Shown here: positions 23,837 to 36,744 of the stretch, in pieces
How the letters are laid out: every line of letters starts with the position of its first letter
Position numbering within the stretch: position 1 is the first letter of the stretch
Assembly (NCBI GenBank): GCA_914767715.1
Contig: OU612065.1
Coordinates: forward strand, 31,000,001 to 31,064,000
Source of the DNA: Membranipora membranacea
Taxonomy: Eukaryota > Bryozoa > Gymnolaemata > Cheilostomatida > Membraniporidae
Direction of reading: 5' to 3'
Length of the DNA stretch: 64,000 bases
The notes under the pieces: model-generated
Database searches by the model: none
What the model was told of the DNA's origin: nothing
Seen by the model: only the letters and a program-made list of their open reading frames with translations
Made by a program: the position numbers and the translations under genes

Positions 23837-24657
23837 AATGATGGATTGTGAGTTTAATGGGGCACCATTGGACTCATTACACTCATTGTTACAAAATAAA
23901 TCAGACAGTGCTATCCCTGAACCAAATCCATCCAAGGATTGCTTATCTAAAGGATGAATATACCCTGTACCCTGTACCATGTAACTTATGATCATCTGAG
24001 GTTATATTAAAATCAAGTTAACAGATTGCCTACATAAACAAAAGTTCAGCTATATGTCAACATAATACAAGGATCCTGTTTTGGACAGAATCAAACCCCT
24101 TACTTTACAATCTAGAGGGAGAGGAAGAGGGAGAGTTATTATATATTTTTGCATGCCAAAAAATAAGAGCTAGAAAATTTCAAACATAATTTTTTTCCAG
24201 CGGTTCTACAATTGAACAACATACCATACAGTGTCCAGTGTTTCATCTTCCAATGATTTATAATTTTCTGTTTTTACACACAAGGGGCAAAGTAGTCTCC
24301 CAACTTAGCAGCATCGGTTTATTGAATTAAGTTTTAGCTTTTATTCAATTTATTGAAAGCATTGTATTTTAGGTTGTACGCCTGATCAACCATCAGTTAT
24401 GTGAATCCTGAACAAGTTGATAAAGCTGGCAACATCACAGACACATTTTTTGATTTGCCGCTCCATTGTGTATGGATAATATTGTGCAGTATCTCAACTT
24501 AATGAAATTATCTCAACAGAAAGTTTCCTACATCAATCTTCTAAACTATGACAGGAATGACTTTGATGAAGTCCTATGTTAACTACAGAAGACAATTTGT
24601 GAAGGTCAAGGTACATGAAAGTAATTTTGCCAATCTAAATTTTTGACTACCAGAAGG
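23837..24657 (-). repeat. Partial tandem unit next to the middle CLCA copy
   Basis: Carries the short conserved frame (about 23,845-23,960) and the unit end with the GTACATGAAAGTAATTTTG segment. The peptide gene is missing. It leads directly into unit D. Confidence 0.7.
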
Positions 24658-24915
24658 CAATGTTCTTGGACCAACCTTTTTCACCACGTTCATTTTCAAA
24701 TGCTAAATGCTAAGTGGTGTCGAGAAGGCGCATCATGGAAGTGTCAGGTTTGTTCAGACATCAATTCAATATTGAAACCTAATAGCATAAAAAAAGAATC
24801 AAAGGGAATACAAAATTTCACAGCAATGCATACAATGGTAGTTGAGAACTGTATCAGTGTATTCAGAATATCTGATTCTAACAATTTTACATTTTGTTGC
24901 ACTATAATTACTTAG
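24643..24915 (+). CDS. Cys-containing frame WKCQVCSD, unit D copy
   Basis: A 90-codon frame equivalent to the one at 12,840-13,094, with GASWKCQVCSDINSILKP and terminal NFTFCCTIIT. It crosses the chosen unit boundary. Function unknown. Confidence 0.3.
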   Translation: MTTRRQCSWTNLFHHVHFQMLNAKWCREGASWKCQVCSDINSILKPNSIKKESKGIQNFTAMHTMVVENCISVFRISDSNNFTFCCTIIT

Positions 24916-25514
24916 CTTTCTATTACGCAATTATGTGCTAGTGTCAATTTAGCCACCGAAGTTGGCACTCTAGTGGTACGTCACCATCATACCACTGATT
25001 TTATGATATATAACAATATCTTAAATTCAGTACAACAGACGCTTACTTTGTTACTATGACAGCAGGTCATTCTCAATATTCTATTTAACTGTACTGTTTT
25101 CTATTCTACCAAACGGATAACATTTACTATAGTTGTAAGTACAGCTAAAATATTTATCTGAAATGATTATTTTGCTCGAGTAATTTTTGTCATCTGCAAT
25201 ATTTGAGAACAGATCGACAGCATGTCAGCACGGCACCGTAAGTTCACCTTTAACGATATTATTGCTTTTCAATTAATGATGTGTTTGCTAATACGATTCT
25301 TGAATTAATCATTAGTAACACCAGGATACACTTTTTGTTTCTGTGCAAAATAACTATGTTCAGAAAGTGCCAACCAAGAATCACGCCCATCCAAGAATTG
25401 CCATTTGTCAGGTTGCTCGGTTGGAGGTTATAGAAAAATCGCATTAACAGGATTGCCTAAATAAAAAAGTAGTTACAATCGTCAGTGTGCACATTCCGAC
25501 CATCATTTTATCTT

Positions 25515-25626
25515 TTGTTCTTCTATCTAAGAATACAGAGTTGAGAGCGAAAAACATGAAGCCCCTTAATAATGGCTTAATGCTCTTATTTTTGCATGCC
25601 TTATAATGGTAGCTGTCGGTAAGCTT
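25515..25626 (+). pseudogene. Decayed copy of peptide exon 1, unit D
   Basis: TTCTTCTATCTAAG leader, AATAATGGCTTAATGC (stop after two codons) and AATGGTAGCTGTCGGTAAGC donor block are present. Confidence 0.7.
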
Positions 25627-25949
25627 ACATTAGTTACTGCTTCAAATTTTCAATGATCAATAAAATATTTCAAGTGTTGTTTCCAAATTCTTCAGCTGGC
25701 GACATTGAAACTTGTTCTGCGTAGGCATAAATAGTATTTCAATCCGAGAATTCTGCTGTCTTAAACCACTGATGACAAAGCTGGGCTTTGTCCAGCATAG
25801 CCACCAGTCAAAAATATCAATAAAGAGTTGTGGCATCAAAACATGTAGCCAGTAGCTTTGAATGGAGTTTTATGAGCTCTCAAAATGTAGGGAGTATCTT
25901 CTTCCCCAGCCATGCACCATTGGTGATGACTAATGTTCTTGTTGACCAA

Positions 25950-26168
25950 TCAAGTGCCTTTAAAATCTAGCTGGGATCCAACATTTTTATCAACGTTGGA
26001 TCTCAGATACATCGTAGTCTTCTTAACTATTTTTATAGAACAAAAATCGGCATCAATTTTATTCCAAATAACAGTTTCATGCCAATACTCAGCATGGTAT
26101 TTTTCTCCTTCATTGAAACCAGAAGGTGCAAGGCTCACTATTGAACATAAGATTATGCAGGTTACCAT
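25950..26168 (-). CDS. Possible small secreted peptide frame, unit D
   Basis: A 72-codon frame beginning MVTCIILCSIVSLAPS with the GEKYHAEYWHETVIW block. It is longer than in unit 1 because of a one-base difference near the end. A 105-codon antisense frame covers the same stretch. Confidence 0.3.
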   Translation of the reverse strand: MVTCIILCSIVSLAPSGFNEGEKYHAEYWHETVIWNKIDADFCSIKIVKKTTMYLRSNVDKNVGSQLDFKGT

Positions 26169-26957
26169 ACCGCATAGAGACTATGAATCGAATCTAAAGA
26201 GACACCCAATCCCTCTCTCGCATAGCCAACAACCCTATCAATTAATTTGAATTGTGATGCTGTAATGATTAGCGCCACAATGTGATCTGCAGCAGGTGGT
26301 TATATGAGTGGATTGTGACACACATGAGAAACTAACTTGGACCCATGTTGTTTAAGTTATCGAATTTTTCGATGGAGGAGGGGTATTAAAATTAGACATC
26401 ATTTTAGCCCCTTGCAGAGAAAGGATATGCACTTGGAAAAAAATATCCATAAATTCGGCGGAGAAACTGACAATTGAATATTTTCGCTGGCAATATTTCT
26501 GCAATTGATTTGACATATGAAAAATGGACCCCATTTAGATCGATCAGTATAAATGAGAGTTCACTTGTTTATTCCTGTCCGTCGCTATAGGACATCATTC
26601 ACTGTTTCGATTTCTTTAAATGGAAGTGATTGGATGCCATTACGACTCATTGCGCTAATGTGGTATTTAAGCTTCCTTATTTTGTTTCTATGATGATATT
26701 GATTTATTGTACTGAAGCAAGTTGCGTGGTAAATTTGTCTTGTAACGCTAACGTCCTTAACAGTTGTGCTGATGTAGATGTAGAAAAAGACGGGATCACC
26801 AAAGTCACTCATGTCGTTTTAGTTCACATGACTTTATTTATTTCATAAATTGAAAGAAAACATGATCGTGAACAGAATCGTTTTAATTCACCACATTTTC
26901 TCGTTGATGTCAGGCCAGAGAGTTGGAATCAGCTCTCTGATGATTCTCCGAGCATCA

Positions 26958-27657
26958 TCTAAAATACATTAAATACAAGTCATAAATTGAAGATTTGAAA
27001 GAAATGCTTTATATAATCTCAAGTAACCTAATATGTATAACTTTGATGACATAATATGCCTCCCGCTTTTGAGAATGGCATTCATTATTCAATAGAAGAA
27101 ATAACAAGAAACAGCACCGGGCATACAGTTCTACTGCAGAACTGCTAGATATAATAATACAATAATACTGACTAGCACTTAGATTTTGGCATGCAGACTC
27201 GAGGTTTACAGCTCTGGCAGCAATGTGTGTTCTTCCAGCCGTACGTCTGAGGGTTGCAGTCTACATTGCGCACACATTGCTCTCCTCCGTGGGGATTTAA
27301 GTCTTTGCAGAGTTTGTTCCTGCGAGAACTGGCAACTGTTAACATATATGAAACAAATTTTGAAACGTTGTGATAGTAACTCCATACCTTATCAGTAAAT
27401 GAACAACTCAACAACATTTACTTCCACAGGATATATCAGAATTCACTGTTGGTCTGTGAATGTGAGTGAAAATTCGAGGTTATTTATTTATCAAGTGATT
27501 TTAGCTGTATATATTTATTGAATATGTATCAATATTCGTTGGAAATATAGCAGAAAATTCAAATGGAAATTCAAAACTTCAATTAATGATCTTGCATATG
27601 CTTACCAACAGCTACCATTGCAAGGAAAACAAACAGAAGTGCGATGAAGCGAGCCAT
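26958..27657 (-). CDS. Eight-cysteine secreted cationic peptide, gene D
   Basis: Exon 1 is 27,606-27,657, exon 2 is 27,173-27,335, and the stop TA|A is completed at 26,958. Compared with gene 1 the mature part has Ser for Thr before RRNK, Pro for Thr in LNPHGG, Asn for Asp in VRNVDC, Asn for Lys in the next block and Trp for Arg. The signal has Phe for Tyr (FVFLAMVAV). All eight cysteines and their spacing are kept. The donor after the stop is GTCAGT rather than GTAAGT. AATAAA is at 26,833-26,842 (complement). Probably functional. Confidence 0.85.
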
Positions 27658-27743
27658 AGTGAAGTAGTTTGATGTCTCTCTTTCTTGGTTCTGTACACTT
27701 AGATAGAAGAATGGATTTCTGATATCAGTGGAAAACTAAGAAG

Positions 27744-27751
27744 TTTATATA
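27744..27751 (-). promoter_or_regulatory. TATA box of peptide gene D
   Basis: TATATAAA on the minus strand, 87 bases before the start codon at 27,657, in the same context as genes 1 and 2. Confidence 0.75.
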
Positions 27752-27804
27752 CTGTGCCAAACAGGATCCTTGGATACCGTATTTTATAGTAATATTTTTT
27801 TTGA

Positions 27805-28056
27805 TTAGACTGAATTTACGTAGGCAAACTTTGTGATAGGATCTAAATATAACTTCAGATTGTCGCACAGCTGCTTGGTAGAGGGTATATTCAGATCTTC
27901 TTCTGCTGGTAATACAGCATAAAGGGCATTGTGGAAGTGGACGGAATCGATGAAGTACACTTTCATACCCATGATCAGGGTGTCAGCATATAATAATGCA
28001 CAATTTTTGTCATAATTCATGATAGTTGAATTGAATGTCAAACAATTGTAGAACAC
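27805..28056 (-). CDS. Conserved 83-codon frame upstream of peptide gene, unit D
   Basis: Same frame as at 9692-9943. Replacements include Cys for Trp (NCALLYAD), Asp for Asn (YFIDSV) and Cys for Tyr (KQLCDNL). It ends FAYVNSV, TAA. Confidence 0.45.
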   Translation of the reverse strand: MFYNCLTFNSTIMNYDKNCALLYADTLIMGMKVYFIDSVHFHNALYAVLPAEEDLNIPSTKQLCDNLKLYLDPITKFAYVNSV

Positions 28057-29525
28057 ACAAACATGTATGCAACTGACTTGTCCTCATGATATTGCAATCT
28101 AAAATTTGCGTCTGAAATTAATGAGTTAGGGATGAGCAAAAAATTGCCAATAATAAATGAAAAAACGGCAATATAATGGTTATTAGGCTTCTATATTTGA
28201 TTCTATGGGAAGTCTACAGTTATTTTCAGTACATAATCTTGGCTGCTAATCGAATCACTGGATAGTACAGCATCACTCCCGGGTATCAATACTCAATACA
28301 ATACTCAGTAAATTGAAATAGAAAACATGGGTGTCACACTGAGGTCCAAAGATTAAAACGCTATTTAATAGAGCCATCTTTTTATGAATGAATATCTTGA
28401 GAGAGAATACCAGCACTCGGTCAAAAAGGTTCATTTAATGTCTCTGTGAAAAAATCCACACATCCTAAAAGTTATCCTTATGTTCCTTTTACCATCCTCT
28501 GTGTGTGAATAAATATATATTCTCATCTATTGCTTCCAATCCATACTGAGCCGTCTATCTTTCTGTGACGTCATATCAAATGGATATTTAGTTGCAAAAA
28601 GTTCTAGGATGTACACTCTGTCATTGCGTATCTGAGGCTGTTAATCCTTCCATAATTGTTATTTCTAGATGAACCTGTCATTACTTTAATACTCTCCGAA
28701 TACATCACCATTATCCAATGATGATGGATTGTGAGTTTAATGCGGCATCATTGGACTCATTATACTCATTGTTACAACATAAATCAGACAGTGCTATCCC
28801 TGAACCAAATCCATCCAAGGATTGCTTATCTAAAGGATGAATATACCCTGTACCCTGTACCATGTAACTTATGATCATCTGAGGTTATATTAAAATCAAC
28901 TTAACAGATTGCCTACATAAACAAAAGTTCAGCTATCAGTCAACATAATTCAAGGATCCTGTTTTGGACAGTATCAAACCCCTTACTTTTCAATCTAGAG
29001 GGAGAGGAAGAGGGAGAGTTATAAAATATTTTTGCATGCCAAAAAATAAGAGCTAGAAAATTTCAAACATAATTTTTTTCCAGCGGTTCTACAATTGAAC
29101 AACATACCATACATTGTCCAGTGTTTCATCTTCCAATGATTTATAAGTTTCTGTTTTTACACACAAGGGGCAAATTAGTCTCCCAACTTAGCAGCATCGG
29201 TTTATTGAATTAAGTTTTAGCTTTTATTCAATTTATTGAAAGCATTGTATTTTAGGTTGTACGCCTGATCAACCATCAGTTATGTGACTCCTGAACAAGT
29301 TGATATAGCTGGCAACATCACAGACACATTTTTTGATGAGCCGCTCTATTGTGTGTGGATAATATTGTGCATTATCTCAGCTCAATGCAATTATCTCAAC
29401 AGAAAGTTTCCTACACCAATCTTCTAAACTATGACAGGAATGACTTTGATGAAGTCCTATGTTAACTACAGAAGACAATTTGTGAAGGTCAAGGTACATG
29501 AAAGTAATTTTGCCAATCTAAATTT

Positions 29526-29798
29526 TTGACTACCAGAAGGCAATGTTCTTGGACCAACCTTTTTCACCACGTTCATTTTCAAATGCTAAATGCTAAGTGG
29601 TGTCGAGAAGGCGCATCATGGAAGTGTCAGGTTTGTTCAGACATCAATTCAATATTGAATCCTAATAGCATAAAAAAAGAATCAAAGGGAATACAAAATT
29701 TCACAGCAATGCATACAATGGTAGTTGAGAACTGTATCAGTGTATTCAGAATATCTGATTCTAACAATTTTACATTTTGTTGCACTATAATTACTTAG
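29526..29798 (+). CDS. Cys-containing frame WKCQVCSD, unit E copy
   Basis: 90 codons, differing from the D copy by a single replacement (INSILNP). Function unknown. Confidence 0.3.
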   Translation: MTTRRQCSWTNLFHHVHFQMLNAKWCREGASWKCQVCSDINSILNPNSIKKESKGIQNFTAMHTMVVENCISVFRISDSNNFTFCCTIIT

Positions 29799-30389
29799 CT
29801 TTCTATTATGCAATTATGTGCTAGTGTCTATTTAGCCACCGAAGTTGGCACTCTAGTGGTACGTCACCATCACACCACTGATTTTATGATATATAACAAT
29901 ATCTTACATTCAGTACAACAGACGCTTACTTTGTTACTATGACAGCAGGTCATTCTCAATATTCTATTTAACTGTACTGTTTTCTATTCTACCAAACGGA
30001 TAAAATTTACTATAGTTGTAAGTACAGCTAAAATATTTATCTGAAATGATTATTTTGCTCGAGTAATTTTTGTCATCTGCAATATTTGAGAACAGATCGA
30101 CAGCATGTCAGCACGGCAGCAGTAAATTCACCTTTAACGTATTATTGCTTTTCAATTAACGATGTGTTTGCTAATACGATTCTTGAATTAATCATTAGTA
30201 ACACCAGGATACACTTTTTATTTCTGTGCAAATTAACTATGTTCATGAAGTGCTACCCAAGAATCACGCCCATCCAAGAATAGCCATTTGCCAGGTTGCT
30301 CGGTTGGAGGTCATATAAAAATCGCGTTAACAGGTTTGCCTCAATAAAAAAGTAGTTACAATCGTCAGTGTGCACATTCCGACGATCAT

Positions 30390-30508
30390 TTCATCATTTG
30401 TTCTTCTATCAAAGAATACAGAGTTGAGAGCGAAAAAAAAACGCCCCTTCACAATGGCTTAATGCTCTTATTTTTGCATGGCTTATAATGGTAGCTGTCG
30501 GTAAGCTT
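30390..30508 (+). pseudogene. Decayed copy of peptide exon 1, unit E
   Basis: It has CACAATGGCTTAATGC with the same early stop and an intact-looking GTAGCTGTCGGTAAGC donor block. Confidence 0.65.
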
Positions 30509-31857
30509 ACATTAGTTACTGCTTCAAATTTCCAATGATCATTAAAATATTTCAAGTGTTGTTTCCAAATTCTTCAACTGGCGACATTGAAACTTGTTCT
30601 GCGTAGGCATAAATAGTATTTCAATCCGAGAATTCTGCTGTCTTAAACCACTGATGACAAAGCTGGGCTTTGTCCAGCATAGCCACCAGTCAAAAGTATC
30701 AATAAAGAGTTGTGGCATCAAAACATGTAGCCAGTAGCTTTGAATGGAGTTTTATGAGCTCTCAAAATGTAGGGAGTATCTTCTTCCCCAGCCATGCACC
30801 ATTGGTGATGACTAATGTTCTTGTTGACCAATCAAGTGCCTTTAAAATCTAGCTGGGATCCAACAATTTTATCAACGTTGGATCTCAGCTACATCGTAGT
30901 CTTCTTAACTAATTTTATAGAACAGAAATCGGTATCAATTTTATTCCAAATAACAGTTTCATGCCAATACTCAGCATGGTATTTTTCTCCTTCATTGAAA
31001 CAAGAAGGTGCAAGGCTCACTATTGAACATAAGATTATACAGATTACCATGCCGCATAGAAACTATGAATCGAATCTAAAGGGACACCCAATCCCTCTCT
31101 CGCCTAGCCAACAACCCTATCAATTAATTTGAATTGTGATGCTGAAATGATTAGCGCCACAATGTGATCTCCAGCAGGTGGTTATATGAGTGGTTAGTGA
31201 CACACACGAGAAACTAACTTGGACCCATGTTGAATAAGTTATCAAATTTTTCGATGGAGGAGGGGTATTAAAATAAGACATCATTATAGCCCCTTGCAGA
31301 GAAAGGATATACACTTGGAAAAAAATATCCATAAATTCGGCGGAGAAACTGACAATTGAATATTTTAGCTGGCAATATTTCTGCAATTGATTAGGCATAT
31401 GAAAAATGGACCCCATTTAGATCGATCAGTATTAATGAGATTTCACAAAACAATGTCCAAAAACAAACTTGTTTATTCCTGTCCGTCGCTATAGGACATC
31501 ACTGTTTCGATTTCTTTAACTGGAAGTGATTGGATGCCATTACGACTCATTGCGCTAATGTCGTATTTAAGCTTCCTTATTTTGTTTCTATGATGATATT
31601 GATTTATTGTACTGAAGCAAGCAGCGTGGTAAATTTGTCTTGTAACGCTTACGTCCTTAACAGTTGTGCTGATGTAGATGTAGAAAAAGACTGGATCACC
31701 AAAGTCACTCATGTTGTCATAGTTCACATGACTTTATTTATTTCATAAATTGAAAGAAAACATCATCGTGAACAGAATCGTTTTAATTCACCACATTTTC
31801 TCATTGATGTCAGGCCAGAGAGTTGGAATCAGCTATCTGATGATTCTCCGAGCATCA

Positions 31858-32559
31858 TCTAAAATACATTAAATGCAAGTCATAAATTGAAGATTTGAAA
31901 GAAATGCTTTATATAATCTCAAGTAACCTAATATGTATAACTTTGATGACTTAATATGCCTCCCGCTTTTGAGAATGGCATTCATTATTCAATAGAAGAA
32001 ATAACAAGAAACAGCACCGGGCATACAGTTCTAATGCAGAACTGCTAGATATAATAATACAATAATACTGACTAGCACTTAGATTTTGGCATGCAGACTC
32101 GAGGTTTACAGCTCTGGCAGCAATGTGTGTTCTTCCAGCCGTACGTCTGAGGGTTGCAGTCTACATTGCGCACACATTGCTCTCCTCCGTGGGGATTTAA
32201 GTCTTTGCAGAGTTTGTTCCTGCGAGAACTGGCAACTGTCAACATATATGAAACAAATTTTGAAACGTTGTGATAGTAACTCCATACCTTACCAGTAAAT
32301 GAACAACTCAACAACATTTACTTCCACAGGATTATATTAGAATTCACTGTTGGTCTGTGAATGTGAGTGAAAATTCGAGGTTATTTATTTATCAAGTGAT
32401 TTTAGCTGTATATATTTATTGAATATGTATCAATATTCGTTGGAAATATAGCAGAAAACTTCAAATGGAAATTCAAAACTTCAATTAATGATCTTGCATA
32501 TGCTTACCAACAGCTACCATTGCAAGGTAAACAAATAGAAGTGCGATGAAGCGAGCCAT
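31858..32559 (-). CDS. Eight-cysteine secreted cationic peptide, gene E
   Basis: Exon 1 is 32,508-32,559, exon 2 is 32,073-32,235, and the stop is completed at 31,858. The mature part equals that of gene D, while the signal keeps Tyr as in the left-arm genes (FVYLAMVAV). The acceptor is TTGACAG instead of TTAACAG. AATAAA is at 31,733-31,742 (complement). Confidence 0.85.
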
Positions 32560-32645
32560 AGTGAAGTAGTTTGATGTCTCTCTTTCTTGGTTCTGTACTC
32601 TTAGATAGAAGAATGGATTTCTGATATCAGTGGAAAAGTAAGAAG

Positions 32646-32653
32646 TTTATATA
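32646..32653 (-). promoter_or_regulatory. TATA box of peptide gene E
   Basis: TATATAAA on the minus strand, 87 bases before the start codon at 32,559. Confidence 0.75.
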
Positions 32654-32706
32654 CTGTGCCAAACAGGATCCTTGGATACCGTATTTTATAGTAATATTTT
32701 TATTGA

Positions 32707-32958
32707 TTAGACTGAATTTACGTAGGCAAACTTTGTGATAGGATCTAAATATAACTTCAGATTGTCGTACAGCTGCTTGGTAGAGGGTATATTCAGATCT
32801 TCTTCTGCTGGTAATACAGCATAAAGGGCATTGTGGAAGTGGACGGAATTGATGAAGTACACTTTCATACCCATGATCAGGGTGTCAGCATATAATAATG
32901 CCCAATTTTTGTCATAATTCATGATAGTTGAATTGAATGTCAAACAATTGTAGAACAC
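32707..32958 (-). CDS. Conserved 83-codon frame upstream of peptide gene, unit E
   Basis: Same frame as at 9692-9943. It keeps Trp in NWALLYAD and Asn in YFINSV and is nearest to the left-arm versions. Ends TAA, followed by AATAAA. Confidence 0.45.
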   Translation of the reverse strand: MFYNCLTFNSTIMNYDKNWALLYADTLIMGMKVYFINSVHFHNALYAVLPAEEDLNIPSTKQLYDNLKLYLDPITKFAYVNSV

Positions 32959-34429
32959 ACAAACATGTATGCAACTGACTTGTCCTCATGATTTTGCAAT
33001 CTAAAATTTGCGTCTGAAATTAATGAGTTAGGGTTAAGCAAAAAATTGCCAATAATAAATGAAAAAACGGCAATATAATGGTTGTCAGGCTTCTATATTT
33101 GATTCTATGGGAAGTCTACAGTTATTTTCAGTACATAATCTTGGCTGCTAATCGAATCACTGGATAGTACAGCATCACTCCCTGGTATCAATACTCAATA
33201 CAATACTCAGTAAATTGGAATAGAAAACATGGGTGTCACACTGAGGTCCAAAGATTAAAAAGCTATTTAATAGAGTCATCTTTTTATGAATGAATATCTT
33301 GAGAGAGAATATCAGCACTCGGTCAAAAACGTTCACTTAATGTCTCTGTGAAAAAATCCACACATCCTAAAAGTTATCCTTATGTTCCTTTTACCATCCT
33401 CTGTGTGTGAATCAATATATATTCTCATCTATTGCTTCCAATCCATACTGAGCCGTCTATCTTTCTGTGACTTCATATCAAATGGATATTTATTTGCAAA
33501 AAGTTCTAGGATGTACACTCTGTCATTGCGTATCTGAGGCTGTTAATCCTTCCATAATTGTTATTTCTAGATGAAACTGTCATTACTTTAATACTCTCCG
33601 AATACATCACCATTATCCAATGATGATGGATTGTGAGTTTAATGGGGCATCATTGGACTCATTATACTCATTGTTACAACATAAATCAGACAGTGCTATC
33701 CCTGAACCAAATCCATCCAAGGATTGCTTATCTAAAGGATGAATATACCCTGTACCCTGTACCATGTAACTTATGATCATCTGAGGTTATATTAAAATCA
33801 ACTTAACAGATTGCCTACATAAACAAAAGTTCAGCTATCAGTCAACATAATTCAAGGATCCTGTTTTGGACAGTATCAAACCCCTTACTTTTCAATCTAG
33901 AGGGAGAGGAAGAGGGAGAGTTATAAAATATTTTTGCATGCCAAAAAATAAGAGCTAGAAAATTTCAAACATAATTTTTTTCCAGCGGTTCTACAATTGA
34001 ACAACATACCATACATTGTCCAGTGTTTCATCTTCCAATGATTTATAATTTTCTGTTTTTACATACAAGGGGCAAATTAGTCTCCCAACTTAGCAGCATC
34101 GGTTTATTGAATTAATTTTTTAAGCTTTTATCCAATTTATTGAAAGCATTGTATTTTAGGTTGTACGCCTGATCAACCATCAGTTATGTGACTCCTGAAC
34201 AAGTTGATATAGCTGGCAACATCACAGACACATTTTTTGATGAGCCGCTCTATTGTGTATGGATAATATTGTGCAGTATCTCAACTTAATAAAATTATCT
34301 CAACAGAAAGTTTTCTACATCAATCTTCTAAACTATGACAGGAATGACTTTGACGAAGTCCTATGTTAACTACAGAAGACAATTTGTGAAGGTCAAGGTA
34401 CATGAAAGTAATTTTGCCAATCTAAATTT

Positions 34430-34702
34430 TTGACTACCAGAAGGCTCTGTTCTTGGACCAACCTTATTCACCACGTTCATTTTCAAATGCTAAATGCTAA
34501 GTGGTGTCGAAAAGGCGCATCATGGAAGTGTCAAGTTTGTTCAGACATCAAATCAATATCGAATCCTAACAGCATAAAAAAAGAATCAAGGGGAATACAA
34601 AATTTCACAGCAATGCATATGATGGTAGTTGAGAACTGTATCAGTGTATTCAGAATATCTGATTCTAACAATTTTACATTTTGTTGCACTATAATTACTT
34701 AG
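34430..34702 (+). CDS. Cys-containing frame WKCQVCSD, unit F copy
   Basis: 90 codons with several replacements (WCRKGASWKCQVCSDIKSIS, MHMMVVENC). Function unknown. Confidence 0.3.
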   Translation: MTTRRLCSWTNLIHHVHFQMLNAKWCRKGASWKCQVCSDIKSISNPNSIKKESRGIQNFTAMHMMVVENCISVFRISDSNNFTFCCTIIT

Positions 34703-35301
34703 CTTTCTATTATGCAATTATGTGCTAGTGTCAATTTAGCCACCGAAGTTGGCACTCTAGTGGTACGTCACCATCACACCACTGATTTTATGATATACAA
34801 CAATATCTTACATTCAGTACAACAGACGCTTACTTTGTTACTATGACAGCAGGTCATTCTCAATATTCTATTTAACTGTACTGTTTTCTATTCTACCAAA
34901 CGGATAACATTTACTATAGTTGTAAGTACAGCTAAAATATTTATCTGAAATGATTATTTTGCTCGAGTAATCTTTGTCATCTGCAATATTTGAGGACAGA
35001 TCGACAGCATGTCAGCACGGCACCGTAAGTTCACCTTTAACGATATTATTGCTTTTCAATTAATGATGTGTTTGCTAATACGATTCTTGAATTAATCATT
35101 AGTAACACCAGGATACACTTTTTGTTTCTGTGCAAAATAACTATGTTCAGAAAGTGCCAACCAAGAATCACGCCCATCCAAGAATTGCCATTTGTCAGGT
35201 TGCTCGGTTGGAGGTTATAGAAAAATCGCATTAACAGGATTGCCAAAATAAAAAAGTAGTTACAATCGTCAGTGTGCACATTCCGACCATCATTTTATCT
35301 T

Positions 35302-35413
35302 TTGTTCTTCTATCTAAGAATACAGAGTTGAGAGCGAAAAACATGAAGCCCCTTAATAATAGCTTAATGCTCTTATTTTTGCATGCCTTATAATGGTAGC
35401 TGTCGGTAAGCTT
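35302..35413 (+). pseudogene. Decayed copy of peptide exon 1, unit F
   Basis: Like unit D, but the ATG itself is changed (AATAGCTTAATGC). The donor block GTCGGTAAGC remains. Confidence 0.65.
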
Positions 35414-35736
35414 ACATTAGTTACTGCTTCAAATTTTCAATGATCAATAAAATATTTCAAGTGTTGTTTCCAAATTCTTCAGCTGGCGACATTGAAACTT
35501 GTTCTGCGTAGGCATAAATAGTATTTCAATCCGAGAATTCTGCTGTCTTAAACCACTGATGACAAAGCTGGGCTTTGTCCAGCATAGCCACCAGTCAAAA
35601 ATATCAATAAAGAGTTGTGGCATCAAAACATGTAGCCAGTAGCTTTGAATGGAGTTTTATGAGCTCTCAAAATGTAGGGAGTATCTTCTTCCCCAGCCAT
35701 GCACCATTGGTGATGACTAATGTTCTTGTTGACCAA

Positions 35737-35955
35737 TCAAGTGCCTTTAAAATCTAGCTGGGATCCAACATTTTTATCAACGTTGGATCTCAGATACATC
35801 GTAGTCTTCTTAACTATTTTTATAGAACAAAAATCGGCATCAATTTTATTCCAAATAACAGTTTCATGCCAATACTCAGCATGGTGTTTTTCTCCTTCAT
35901 TGAAACCAGAAGGTGCAAGGCTCACTATTGAACATAAGATTATGCAGGTTACCAT
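35737..35955 (-). CDS. Possible small secreted peptide frame, unit F
   Basis: 72 codons, differing from the D copy by one replacement (GEKHHAEYWHETVIW). Coding status is uncertain because a 105-codon antisense frame is open too. Confidence 0.3.
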   Translation of the reverse strand: MVTCIILCSIVSLAPSGFNEGEKHHAEYWHETVIWNKIDADFCSIKIVKKTTMYLRSNVDKNVGSQLDFKGT

Positions 35956-36744
35956 ACCGCATAGAGACTATGAATCGAATCTAAAGAGACACCCAATCCC
36001 TCTCTCGCATAGCCAACAACCCTATCAATTAATTTGAATTGTGATGCTGTAATGATTAGCGCCACAATGTGATCTGCAGCAGGTGGTTATATGAGTGGAT
36101 TGTGACACACATGAGAAACTAACTTGGACCCATGTTGTTTAAGTTATCGAATTTTTCGATGGAGGAGGGGTATTAAAATTAGACATCATTTTAGCCCCTT
36201 GCAGAGAAAGGATATGCACTTGGAAAAAAATATCCATAAATTCGGCGGAGAAACTGACAATTGAATATTTTCGCTGGCAATATTTCTGCAATTGATTTGA
36301 CATATGAAAAATGGACCCCATTTAGATCGATCAGTATAAATGAGAGTTCACTTGTTTATTCCTGTCCGTCGCTATAGGACATCATTCACTGTTTCGATTT
36401 CTTTAAATGGAAGTGATTGGATGCCATTACGACTCATTGCGCTAATGTGGTATTTAAGCTTCCTTATTTTGTTTCTATGATGATATTGATTTATTGTACT
36501 GAAGCAAGTTGCGTGGTAAATTTGTCTTGTAACGCTAACGTCCTTAACAGTTGTGCTGATGTAGATGTAGAAAAAGACGGGATCACCAAAGTCACTCATG
36601 TCGTTTTAGTTCACATGACTTTATTTATTTCATAAATTGAAAGAAAACATGATCGTGAACAGAATCGTTTTAATTCACCACATTTTCTCGTTGATGTCAG
36701 GCCAGAGAGTTGGAATCAGCTATCTGATGATTCTCCGAGCATCA

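Larger units (their letters stand above)
24658..29540 (-). repeat. Tandem unit D (peptide unit)
   Basis: About 4.88 kb, inverted relative to units 1-3. The part from about 25,210 to 28,940 is nearly identical to 34,997-38,727 in unit F at a constant offset of 9,787 bases, much closer than either is to unit E in between. Confidence 0.85.
29541..34444 (-). repeat. Tandem unit E (peptide unit)
   Basis: About 4.90 kb, same order as D and F but distinguishable from both by many shared substitutions; for example, the antisense frame at 30,815-31,132 differs from the D and F versions. It carries an intact peptide gene. Confidence 0.85.

Noticed and set aside
34430-34480. LPEGSVLGPTLFTTF, resembling the reverse transcriptase motif PQGSVLGP
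   Set aside because: Only about 15 residues match, a stop follows immediately, and no other RT motif is nearby in any unit. Chance or a very old relic.
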